From NCBI RefSeq assembly GCF_026932795.1, contig NZ_JADPVH010000015.1, positions 1-64,000 on the forward strand: a DNA stretch of 64,000 nt, in the 5' to 3' direction. Under the pieces are notes generated by a model, which worked only from the letters and a program-made list of their open reading frames with translations, did not search any database and was not told where the DNA came from. Numbering within the stretch: position 1 is the stretch's first letter; every line of letters begins with the position of its first letter. The DNA comes from Paenarthrobacter sp. Z7-10. GTDB taxonomy: Bacteria > Actinomycetota > Actinomycetes > Actinomycetales > Micrococcaceae. The translations under genes and the position numbers were made by a program. Positions 43,242 through 50,500 of this stretch are shown here, in pieces.

Positions 43242-43247
43242 ACCTTA
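43242..43247 (-). promoter_or_regulatory. -10 hexamer TAAGGT, leaderless promoter
   Basis: TAAGGT on the minus strand six bases before the ATG of the YdeI-like gene; it lies at the very end of the GNAT gene. Confidence 0.55.
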
Positions 43248-43844
43248 GCGTTCCGGTTGTTCGGGCCATTGGGACGAGGAAAAAATGACGCTCAGACCAG
43301 AGCCATCGTCCCGGTCCAAGTCCGTCCGCCGGATCAGCCCGGCGGCGGCGGCGGTGCGCTGGGACGGCAAATTTCCGACCGTTGTCCGGGCGATGACCGG
43401 CGTATCGGGAAAGTGCAATCGGGCCGACCCAACAGCATGCCGGGCGGCCTCCGCGGCGAAACCACTGCCCCAGGCGGACGGGGCAAGCCGGTAATACAGA
43501 TTCAGTATGTCGCGCTCCAGCCACCTCCCGCGCCGCAGACCCGCAAAGCCTGCCGTGACCGCGCACGCCGGGTCCGGCTCAACCAAACCGCCGCCGCGCC
43601 CGTTCTCGTCCAACACTTCCAGCGTCCAGTAGCCAAAACCGTATCGCTGCCAGTGCCGGATCCATCCCTGCAGGCGACTCCGGCTCGCTTCCCTGTCCAG
43701 ATCAGGGCCGAAAGGGTTGTGAATGTTGGTGGCCGGATCGGCGTGGATCGCGTACACCGCCGCCAGATCCGACTCCACTGGCCGGCGCAGCCGCAGGTGC
43801 TCAGTCCGGGCCGTTTCGAAACTGTCGGCAAGGCTGGTGGTCAT
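43245..43844 (-). CDS. GNAT-family N-acetyltransferase
   Basis: A 199-aa acetyltransferase of the RimJ/RimL-like type: LRLRRPVESDLAAVYAIHAD at the N-terminus, GFAGLRRG, LNLYYRLAPSAWGSGFAAEA (acetyl-CoA loop) and NLPSQRTAAAAGL at the end. The substrate is unknown. The start is ATG 43844, seven bases after TAGTCT; a longer frame to 44012 lacks a promoter or ribosome binding site. Its stop overlaps the -10 region of the YdeI-like gene. Confidence 0.85.
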   Translation of the reverse strand: MTTSLADSFETARTEHLRLRRPVESDLAAVYAIHADPATNIHNPFGPDLDREASRSRLQGWIRHWQRYGFGYWTLEVLDENGRGGGLVEPDPACAVTAGFAGLRRGRWLERDILNLYYRLAPSAWGSGFAAEAARHAVGSARLHFPDTPVIARTTVGNLPSQRTAAAAGLIRRTDLDRDDGSGLSVIFSSSQWPEQPER

Positions 43845-43851
43845 GGAACCG

Positions 43852-43857
43852 AGACTA
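43852..43857 (-). promoter_or_regulatory. -10 hexamer TAGTCT, leaderless promoter
   Basis: TAGTCT on the minus strand seven bases before ATG 43844; it decides the GNAT start. Confidence 0.55.
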
Positions 43858-43998
43858 CCAATGGGGCGTGCCCGCGCGGAAGGTGAGGCGCGTGGCCTCG
43901 CGGGAAGGATGCCTCCCTGGTGGCCGGAATTCGCCGCACACCGGACGGCCCACCGGCCGGATACCGGAGAAGCGCCCGCCATCCGGTAGAACAGAGGT

Positions 43999-44538
43999 AT
44001 GAGCGTTCGCACCCCAGACCCTTATCCCGGCTGGCTTTCGGAAGATGATCTTTACGAGGCCCGACACCGGCTCCCCATGGTTTACGTGGAAGCCGTGCCC
44101 GTCCGGCTGGACCCGTTGGGTTATGTCAACGAAGTGGGTCTGCTGCTGCAGGCGGATGACGACGGCGCCATGGTACGCACGCTGGTCTCCGGCCGGGTTC
44201 TCTATCGGGAAACGGTGCGGGCGGCGCTGCTGCGCCATCTGGAAAAGGACCTCGGTCCAATGGCACTGCCGCAGATGCCGCTGAGCCCCGTCCCCTTCAC
44301 GGTGGCTGAGTACTTTCCGGCGCCGTCGCACACCGGCTTCACTGACGAACGGCAGCATGCAGTTGCCCTAGCCTACGTCGTTGCCGTTGCGGGCGAATGC
44401 AGCCCGCGGCAGGATGCCCTGGAGCTGACCTGGATGACACCGCGCGAGGCGCTCAGCCCCGGTGTTCAAAGTGAATTCACCGGCGGCAAGGGCGAACTGG
44501 TCCGGCAAGCGATGGCCTTTGCCGGAATCAGCGCGTAG
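43999..44538 (+). CDS. DUF4916/Nudix-fold protein with a degenerate Nudix box
   Basis: A 179-aa soluble protein. WLSEDDLYEARHRLPMVYVE at the start and the strand EVGLLLQADD fit the actinobacterial DUF4916 branch of the Nudix superfamily. The Nudix-box helix region (SGRVLYRETVRAALLRHLEK, then DLG) keeps the first Gly and Glu but replaces the catalytic REUxEE glutamates (Arg-His, Lys-Asp). Catalysis of the classical kind is therefore doubtful. AGAGGT directly before the ATG may be a close ribosome binding site. No operon partner. Confidence 0.78.
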   Translation: MSVRTPDPYPGWLSEDDLYEARHRLPMVYVEAVPVRLDPLGYVNEVGLLLQADDDGAMVRTLVSGRVLYRETVRAALLRHLEKDLGPMALPQMPLSPVPFTVAEYFPAPSHTGFTDERQHAVALAYVVAVAGECSPRQDALELTWMTPREALSPGVQSEFTGGKGELVRQAMAFAGISA

Positions 44539-44610
44539 GGCCGGCTCCCTGCCCGGCCGGCATCTTTTCTATACTGGAACAACAATGTATAACGAGCTGA
44601 GGTCCCGGAC

Positions 44611-45582
44611 ATGACTGACACTGCCGCGGACGAGAACAAGACACGCAAGAACGTCCAAGACGACACGGGGGCCGGACTCAGTTCCGACAACCCAAAGCCA
44701 GGCGGCAGCCCGAAGCCGGACAGAGCAGTCCGCTTCCAAAAGGTACCTGTGGAACGGGTAGCCCCGGGCTCCACAGTTAAGACACCGCAAGGTGCCGCCG
44801 TCGAAATCCTGTCGATCCGCTGGGAAAGCGATGACTATGGCAACGACGCCGTCGCCATCCTTGGATACGGCAAGGATCAGCAGATCCGGATTGCGGCGGG
44901 CGCCGGAGTCCACCTCTCCGGCCGGTCCGTGCCGCAGAGCCAACCCTCGACTCCCCCGCTGCCGCTCATTCCTGCGGAGGCTGGCACCGCCGAGGCTGTG
45001 GTGGCCCGAACCGCTGCGGCCCACGGCGGTCACGAAACCATCCAGCGGCTGGCCGCCCGACTGGCCAAGGGACTGAACCTCAAATCCGGGGCAAACCTGC
45101 AGGACGTCCGGGATCTGGCACAGGTCCTCTTTGTGGAGCTCAGCGATGAGGCCAATGCCGTGACCGTCAGTGAGCTCATTACCGGCCTGCCCTTCGACGG
45201 GAATCCCGGCCGCTGGACGCCCGTGGAACAATGTCTGGCTCTAACCCACTACATGGCCCGTCTGCACGGGAATACCGCCGAGGCGGAGCGGCTGGCCGGT
45301 CTTCTCCGTGCGCCGGACCGGGCGGAGACGGATCCCTTCCGGGCCAAGATCTCCGCCGTCGTCCGGCAACGCAGCCTGAATGAGCCGAACCTTTACGACA
45401 AGGAAATCAGCCGCACCGCTGCCGCCGGTGACCGGCGGACGGAGCTGGAATGGCGCGCGCTCCGGCTGAACACACTGCTGCATCTCCTGGCGCACGGCGG
45501 CTCCGAAACCTTCGACGACGCCGAGCTGGAGCGCAGGATCAGCAACGAACTTACCGAGATCCGGGCCAACCACCCCGGATGA
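44611..45582 (+). CDS. uncharacterised protein, 323 aa (DUF6707-like)
   Basis: The first 45 residues are polar and disordered-looking. Residues about 45-108 form a small beta-rich unit (RFQKVPVERVAPGSTVKTPQ, VEILSIRWESDDYG, VAILGYGKDQQIRIAAG). Residues 130-323 are helical, with ETIQRLAARLAKGLNLKSG and HYMARLHGNTAEAERLAGLL, resembling helical hairpin repeats. The second part recalls DUF6707 of Micrococcaceae, from memory only. No signal peptide. GAGGT lies before the ATG. Function unknown; a long inverted repeat follows the gene. Confidence 0.7.
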   Translation: MTDTAADENKTRKNVQDDTGAGLSSDNPKPGGSPKPDRAVRFQKVPVERVAPGSTVKTPQGAAVEILSIRWESDDYGNDAVAILGYGKDQQIRIAAGAGVHLSGRSVPQSQPSTPPLPLIPAEAGTAEAVVARTAAAHGGHETIQRLAARLAKGLNLKSGANLQDVRDLAQVLFVELSDEANAVTVSELITGLPFDGNPGRWTPVEQCLALTHYMARLHGNTAEAERLAGLLRAPDRAETDPFRAKISAVVRQRSLNEPNLYDKEISRTAAAGDRRTELEWRALRLNTLLHLLAHGGSETFDDAELERRISNELTEIRANHPG

Positions 45583-45591
45583 GCCCCGCTC

Positions 45592-45655
45592 CCAACTGAC
45601 TAACAGCAGATGCACTCAAAAGCCGTTTTGAGTGCATCTGCTGTCACTCAGTTGG
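45592..45655. repeat. near-perfect 30-bp inverted repeat
   Basis: Left arm 45592-45621 and right arm 45626-45655, tetraloop GCCG, 28 of 30 positions paired. No T-run on either strand. It lies just past the DUF6707-like gene. Confidence 0.9.
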
Positions 45656-45658
45656 GGG

Positions 45659-45721
45659 GTGCGCGGGAAGGGGAGTGCGCGGGAAGGGGAGTGCGGGAAG
45701 GGGAGGCGCGGGCGAAGGGGA
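45659..45721. repeat. G-rich tandem repeat
   Basis: Units GTGCGCGGGAAGGGGA at 45659-45674 and 45675-45690 are identical; shortened or altered units continue to 45721, and G-runs go on to about 45771. Several GGG-GGGG runs could form a G-quadruplex. Confidence 0.8.
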
Positions 45722-45797
45722 GGTGCGGGGTAGGTGCGCGCGGTCGGGACGGGGTGGGGGTAACGGCAAAGTCTGGACCCTCCACGGTTCACCGGAG

Positions 45798-45803
45798 TAG
45801 ATT
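45798..45803 (+). promoter_or_regulatory. -10 hexamer TAGATT, leaderless promoter
   Basis: TAGATT six bases before the ATG of the SRPBCC gene. Confidence 0.6.
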
Positions 45804-45809
45804 CGGGCT

Positions 45810-46526
45810 ATGGACAAGAACCAGCTGTCAGTCCACATCAATGCCGATGCGGAACAGGTCTGGAGGATGCTCCGCGAGCCGGCGAAACTGGCGCAATGGC
45901 ACGGCTGGGAGATGGATGGTCTCGCCGACGAAATCCAGGAAATTTATTACCGCTCCGTCCGGGAGGGCCCCGACCACCTGAGCCTGGATCTGGACATGGG
46001 AGACATTTTCCGGCTTGAACCCGTACCGGACGGGACTGTCCTGACCATGAAGCGGGGCAAGGCCACCGGGGAGTGGGAAAAGTACGACGACGACATCACC
46101 GAGGGTTGGTCGATGTTCATGCAGCAGCTGCGCTTTGCTTTGGAGCGCCACCCGCACGGCACCCGGCGGACGGTGTACGCGGATGGCAACGCTCCGTCGT
46201 CGGCCTCGCTTTGGCAAAAGCTGGGCATCGACACCGGCTGGCTGCCCGAGCCGGGCGAGGAATATGCACTGCGGCTCTCCACCGGACATGACCTCGGCGG
46301 CAGGGTCTGGTACCGCGGTCCCACCCAGCTGGGTCTGACAGTGCGAGGCTACGCCGAGCACGGAGACGGCCTGCTGATCCTGGCCGAGCAGGCACCCCTG
46401 GAGGGGATCCGCCCGCATAAGGGTGCACAGGTGATTGCGTCGACGTACGACCTTGGTGCGGCGGCGTATCAAGAAGTCGCGGAACACTGGGAAACATTTA
46501 TGGAGCGGCACTACCCCGAGGGGTAG
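45810..46526 (+). CDS. SRPBCC (START-like) domain protein
   Basis: A 238-aa protein with the SRPBCC fold: SVHINADAEQVWRMLREPAK, then LAQWHGW at the N-terminus, and the long C-terminal helix in DITEGWSMFMQQLRFALERH. Residues 120-238 repeat the fold less clearly (SLWQKLGIDTG, then GYAEHGDGLLILAEQAPL), suggesting two tandem domains. Such proteins bind small hydrophobic ligands; none is known here. Convergent with mctP; a hairpin overlaps the stop. Confidence 0.8.
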   Translation: MDKNQLSVHINADAEQVWRMLREPAKLAQWHGWEMDGLADEIQEIYYRSVREGPDHLSLDLDMGDIFRLEPVPDGTVLTMKRGKATGEWEKYDDDITEGWSMFMQQLRFALERHPHGTRRTVYADGNAPSSASLWQKLGIDTGWLPEPGEEYALRLSTGHDLGGRVWYRGPTQLGLTVRGYAEHGDGLLILAEQAPLEGIRPHKGAQVIASTYDLGAAAYQEVAEHWETFMERHYPEG

Positions 46527-46535
46527 TACCGCTCC
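46502..46535. terminator. hairpin over the SRPBCC stop codon
   Basis: 16-bp arms at 46502-46517 and 46520-46535 with one mismatch, containing the TAG stop. It lies between convergent genes, so it may end transcription from both sides; no T-run. Confidence 0.6.
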
Positions 46536-46596
46536 ATAAGGCCCTGCCCGGACGAGGGCAATGACGACCTCCGGACGGGGGAACCAGGGACTGCGC

Positions 46597-48288
46597 CTAA
46601 GGAATCGGCGTGACCGGCAGTTCCTGCGCCACCTTGACGACTCTGGGGTCATTTTCGTTGGCACCGTAGTCCGAGCCGCGGGTAATGTCCTTGCCGTCGG
46701 CCAGCTTCATGGCACGGAAGACCAGTGTCAGCACCACCGAGACAATCACATTGACCGCAAACGCCACCACAGCGATGTAGACCTGGACACTCGTGCCCGG
46801 AATCGCAGCGATTGAGCCGCCGAAGTGAGCCTTTGTCGCGGGATTGATGACGTTGTAGGCTGCCACCGTGCCATAGATGATTCCGGCCGCCCAGCCAGCA
46901 AACAGTGCCCAGCGGTGGAACCAGCGGGTGTACAGGCCGGCCACGATGGACGGGAAGGTCTGCAGGATCCAGATCCCACCGAGCAGCTGCATGTTGATTG
47001 CCGCCGACTGGTCCATGGCAATCACGAAGATCAGCGCACCAAACTTCACCAGCAGCGAGACCAGCTTGGAAACCTTGGCTTCCTGCCGCGGACTGGCGTT
47101 GGGGCGGAAGACGTCCCGGTAGATGTTGCGGGTAAACAGGTTTGCCGCCGCGATGGACATGATGGCAGCGGGCACCAGGGCGCCCACGGCGATCGCGGCC
47201 AGGGCAATGCCGGCAAACCAGGACGGGAAGTTGTCCAGGAACAGCTGCGGAACGATCAGCTGGGGATTGATCTTTCCGTTCAGCTCGATCGGCTTGGTGC
47301 CGGCGGCAATGGCAACGTAACCGAGCAGGGCCAGGAAGCCCAGCACCAGCGAGTACAGCGGCAGCAGCGCCGCATTCTTGCGGATCGTGTTACGGCTCTT
47401 GGTGGCCAGCACGCCGGTGATCGAGTGCGGGTACATGAACAGCGCCATGGCCGAACCGATGGCCAAGGTCCAGTACGCGGAGTAGCTGGATGCGCCCGGG
47501 ATGATCGAACCCACGGCCTTGCCGGTGGTGGGGTTGATCGCAGACAGCTTGGTCTGCGCGGCACCGAAAATGTGCTCCCAGCCGCCGAACTTGCTGGGCA
47601 GGTAAATGATGGCCACGATCACGGCCAAGTAGATCAGCACGTCCTTGACCACAGCGATCATGGCAGGGGCACGCAGGCCGGACATGTACGTGTACGCGGC
47701 CAATACCACGAAGGCGATGATCAATGGCAGGTCGTTGAGCAGCCAGTTATCTCCACTGCCGACACCCAGCACTGTCAGCACGGCTTTAATACCCACCAGC
47801 TGCAGCGCAATGTAGGGCATGGTGGCCACGATGCCTGTCACAGCGATCGCGATGGAAAGCGGTCGGCTGCCGTAGCGGCCGCCGATGAAGTCCGCCGTGG
47901 TGACGAAGCCATGCCGGTGCGAGACGGACCAGAGCCGGCTCATCAGCAGGAAAACAATTGGATACAGGACCACGGTGTACGGCACCGCGAAGAATCCGCT
48001 GACGGCCCCGGTTGCCCACATGGCCGCGGGCACCGCGACGAAGGTGTACGCCGTGTAAAGGTCCCCGCCCAGCAGGAACCACGTGATCCAGGAACCGAAT
48101 TTGCGCCCGCCCAAGCCCCATTCGTCCAGGCTGTGCAGTCCTTCCTTGCCACCGCCGCGCCAACGGGCGGCGTAGAAGCCCAGGATGCCCACCAGGATGA
48201 ACAGGATAATCACAACGGTTAGGGCAACGCCGTCGACGCCTTTCGCCCCTCCCGCCGCCAAAATCGAGGAACTGTGCTCCATGATCAC
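46597..48288 (-). CDS. mctP: sodium:solute symporter, monocarboxylate uptake permease (MctP-like)
   Basis: SSS-family transporter, 563 aa, about 13 membrane segments. Conserved parts: DEWGLGGRKFGSWITWFLLG, GDLYTAYTF, FVTTADFIGGRYGSR, and IAVGALVPAAIMSIAAANLF with TRNIYRD. The pattern and partner gene match MctP, which imports short-chain monocarboxylates such as pyruvate, lactate and acetate. The GTG at 48288 overlaps the stop of the DUF3311 gene (GTGA); the ATG at 48282 is an alternative. The ligand is inferred. Confidence 0.88.
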   Translation of the reverse strand: MIMEHSSSILAAGGAKGVDGVALTVVIILFILVGILGFYAARWRGGGKEGLHSLDEWGLGGRKFGSWITWFLLGGDLYTAYTFVAVPAAMWATGAVSGFFAVPYTVVLYPIVFLLMSRLWSVSHRHGFVTTADFIGGRYGSRPLSIAIAVTGIVATMPYIALQLVGIKAVLTVLGVGSGDNWLLNDLPLIIAFVVLAAYTYMSGLRAPAMIAVVKDVLIYLAVIVAIIYLPSKFGGWEHIFGAAQTKLSAINPTTGKAVGSIIPGASSYSAYWTLAIGSAMALFMYPHSITGVLATKSRNTIRKNAALLPLYSLVLGFLALLGYVAIAAGTKPIELNGKINPQLIVPQLFLDNFPSWFAGIALAAIAVGALVPAAIMSIAAANLFTRNIYRDVFRPNASPRQEAKVSKLVSLLVKFGALIFVIAMDQSAAINMQLLGGIWILQTFPSIVAGLYTRWFHRWALFAGWAAGIIYGTVAAYNVINPATKAHFGGSIAAIPGTSVQVYIAVVAFAVNVIVSVVLTLVFRAMKLADGKDITRGSDYGANENDPRVVKVAQELPVTPIP

Positions 48289-48605
48289 TTAACCTCACCG
48301 CCGCCGTCGGCCGTTGTTGTTGTTTGCCCGCCGTTGCCCTGCTTCAGGACGTTCCGCCGGCGCTGGTCTTCCTTGGTCATCAGCCAATACGAGATGCCAA
48401 TCAGGGCCGCATCGATGGGCACCCACATCATCTGGTACCAGTAGAAGAACGGCAAACCGCCCAGGGACGGATCCGCGTGCGCGTACATTGGCACGATCAG
48501 CGGAAAGATGATGGCGATAGCCAGCAAGATGCCGCTGATGACGTACGGCGCTGGTCTGGCCGGGCCCCGTGTGGGTATATCCGGCGAGCTTTCGGTGGTG
48601 GACAT
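48285..48605 (-). CDS. DUF3311 small membrane protein, symporter partner
   Basis: A 106-aa protein with two membrane segments (YVISGILLAIAIIFPLIVPM and PIDAALIGISYWLMTKEDQR). DUF3311 genes regularly precede SSS symporters of this type, probably as small subunits. The start is ATG 48605, six bases after GAGGAG; an ATG at 48623 is in frame but has no site. Co-transcribed and overlapping with mctP. TAAGAT near 48647 may be its -10. Confidence 0.85.
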   Translation of the reverse strand: MSTTESSPDIPTRGPARPAPYVISGILLAIAIIFPLIVPMYAHADPSLGGLPFFYWYQMMWVPIDAALIGISYWLMTKEDQRRRNVLKQGNGGQTTTTADGGGEVK

Positions 48606-48740
48606 GCGCAACTCCTCTGACATCTGTCCGCTGATTCTGACCTGCTTATCTTAGTGACCTGCGCAACTATGCGCTCCACGTGCGGCGGATCGAAATTCCG
48701 TGTCGCGGGCCGCAGCCGGAATTGCTGGCAAAATGAGGAG

Positions 48741-50111
48741 GTGCCTTTCTCAGCCAAGCAATCCCAATTCTCCTTTGCCGTCCGCACGCGCCTTGCCGAT
48801 TCGTGCGCGCCCGGCGGCGGCCGAACGGTGGCCAATGGCGGCTCGTTCCAGGGCCGCACCGGAATTATCACGACTCCGCACGGCGTCATCCAAACCCCGG
48901 CTTTCATCGCCGTCGGCACCAAAGCCACGGTGAAGGCCGTGCTGCCTGAGGCAATGAAGGACCTCGGCGCACAGGCCCTGCTGGCGAACGCCTATCACCT
49001 TTACTTGCAGCCCGGTGCAGATTTGGTGGACGAAGCGGGCGGCCTGGGACGCTTCATGAACTGGGCGGGACCCACCTTCACAGACAGCGGCGGGTTCCAG
49101 GTGATGTCGCTCGGCTCCGGATTCAAAAAGGTGATCAGCATGGACACGGCGGCGGGCGACGGCGGCGCGGGCGACGGCGGTCAAAGTCACCTCGGAGGTC
49201 CGGCCGACGGCGGTACTAATGCAGGCGGCGCGGCCGACGGCGGTAGCGGGGATGCAGGCCCCGACGACAGAGTGGCGGCCGGCAAGGAACGGCTGGCCCA
49301 CATCGACGACGACGGCGTCTGGTTCAAGTCTCATCTGAACGGCGACCGGCACCGCTTCACCCCCGAGGTGTCCATGGCCGTCCAGCATCAGCTCGGCGCG
49401 GACATCATGTTCGCCTTTGATGAGCTCACCACCCTGATGAATTCCCGCAGCTATCAGGAGATGTCCCTCGAACGGACCCGGCGCTGGGCCGAACGCTGCG
49501 TCGTCGAGCATTTCCGCTTGACCAAAGAACGGGACGCCAAGCCTTATCAGGGCCTTTTCGGAGTCATCCAAGGCGCCCAATATGAGGACCTGCGCCGGAA
49601 GGCCTGCCGGGACCTGGGTGGCATGAACTTCGACGGCTTCGGCATCGGAGGGGCGCTGGAAAAGGAGAACCTGGGAACTATCGTGCGCTGGTGCAGCGAG
49701 GAATTGCCCGAGGACAAACCGCGGCATCTGCTGGGCATTTCCGAGCCGAATGACATCTTTGCCGCCATCGAGAACGGCGCGGACACCTTTGATTGCGTCT
49801 CCCCCACCAGGGTCGCAAGAACCTCTGCGTTCTACACCCCGCATGGACGTCGGAATCTTTCCAACGCCCGCTTTAAGCGTGACTTCGGGCCGCTGGTGGA
49901 GGGCTGCGACTGCTATGCCTGCGCCAATTACAGCCGCGCCTACATCCACCACCTGTTCCGGGCAAAGGAAATGGTCTCGGCCACACTGGTTTCCATCCAC
50001 AACGAACGCTTCGTGGTCAAGATGGTCGACGACGCCCGTCTCGCCATCGAGGACGGCAGCTTTTTCGATTTCAAGGCCGAAACTCTGGCGAACTACTACG
50101 CCGGGCACTGA
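48741..50111 (+). CDS. tgt: tRNA-guanine transglycosylase with a Gly/Asp-rich insertion
   Basis: Exchanges guanine 34 for queuine or preQ1 in tRNAs with GUN anticodons; 456 aa. Substrate pocket FTDSGGFQVM, nucleophile Asp in DTFDCVSPTR, zinc ligands CDCYACANYSRAYIHHL. Residues about 136-180, between SMD and KERLAHID, are a low-complexity insertion with repeated GDGG and PADGG/AADGG units, not part of the usual fold. The GTG start has GAGGAG directly against it, so initiation is odd; no other in-frame start fits. The neighbours give no queuosine pathway, so it may rely on salvage. Confidence 0.92.
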   Translation: MPFSAKQSQFSFAVRTRLADSCAPGGGRTVANGGSFQGRTGIITTPHGVIQTPAFIAVGTKATVKAVLPEAMKDLGAQALLANAYHLYLQPGADLVDEAGGLGRFMNWAGPTFTDSGGFQVMSLGSGFKKVISMDTAAGDGGAGDGGQSHLGGPADGGTNAGGAADGGSGDAGPDDRVAAGKERLAHIDDDGVWFKSHLNGDRHRFTPEVSMAVQHQLGADIMFAFDELTTLMNSRSYQEMSLERTRRWAERCVVEHFRLTKERDAKPYQGLFGVIQGAQYEDLRRKACRDLGGMNFDGFGIGGALEKENLGTIVRWCSEELPEDKPRHLLGISEPNDIFAAIENGADTFDCVSPTRVARTSAFYTPHGRRNLSNARFKRDFGPLVEGCDCYACANYSRAYIHHLFRAKEMVSATLVSIHNERFVVKMVDDARLAIEDGSFFDFKAETLANYYAGH

Positions 50112-50500
50112 CTCTGAGCACACGAAAATTCCTGAATCAGTCGGGTCGCGAACAGCAGCACTGGGGCTGCGGCACCACTCCCAGCAGGTCCTAACCTTCT
50201 TTTCCGCTGGCCAAGAAGGTTGGTACAAAGCAGGCTTCAGGTTAGCGGTGGGTCACGATGGGCACTAAACACATCCGGCTGTAAGCGGGCTGATAAAAAA
50301 GAGTCAAAAGCCTTTACATGTGAGTCATTACACATAAAGGTAGAAGCAGTGGCTGCACCTCTCCGTTGAGAGGCCGCCGCTGGGGGCCTGGGTATTCCGC
50401 TCGGTGATCCCCACTTCACCGTATTGCCGCGGCGCTTGGGGGCAGCAGTCACCTCATGCACGGCTCAGTAACGCCGTGGCGATCATGCATGAGGAGTTCG
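50112..50500. other. 389-base non-coding leader before the subtilase
   Basis: No gene. It holds a 9-bp inverted repeat AACCTTCTT-N11-AAGAAGGTT (50193-50221), an AT-rich stretch with TTTACATGTG and CACATAAAGG near 50310-50340 that could be the promoter, and a hairpin CCTCTC-CGTT-GAGAGG near 50360. About 150 bases remain between that promoter and the start, a long leader. Confidence 0.55.

Noticed and set aside
46825-48222. 465-codon frame opposite mctP
   Set aside because: Low-complexity Gln/His/Gly-rich translation, no motifs; mirrors the codon bias of the symporter gene.
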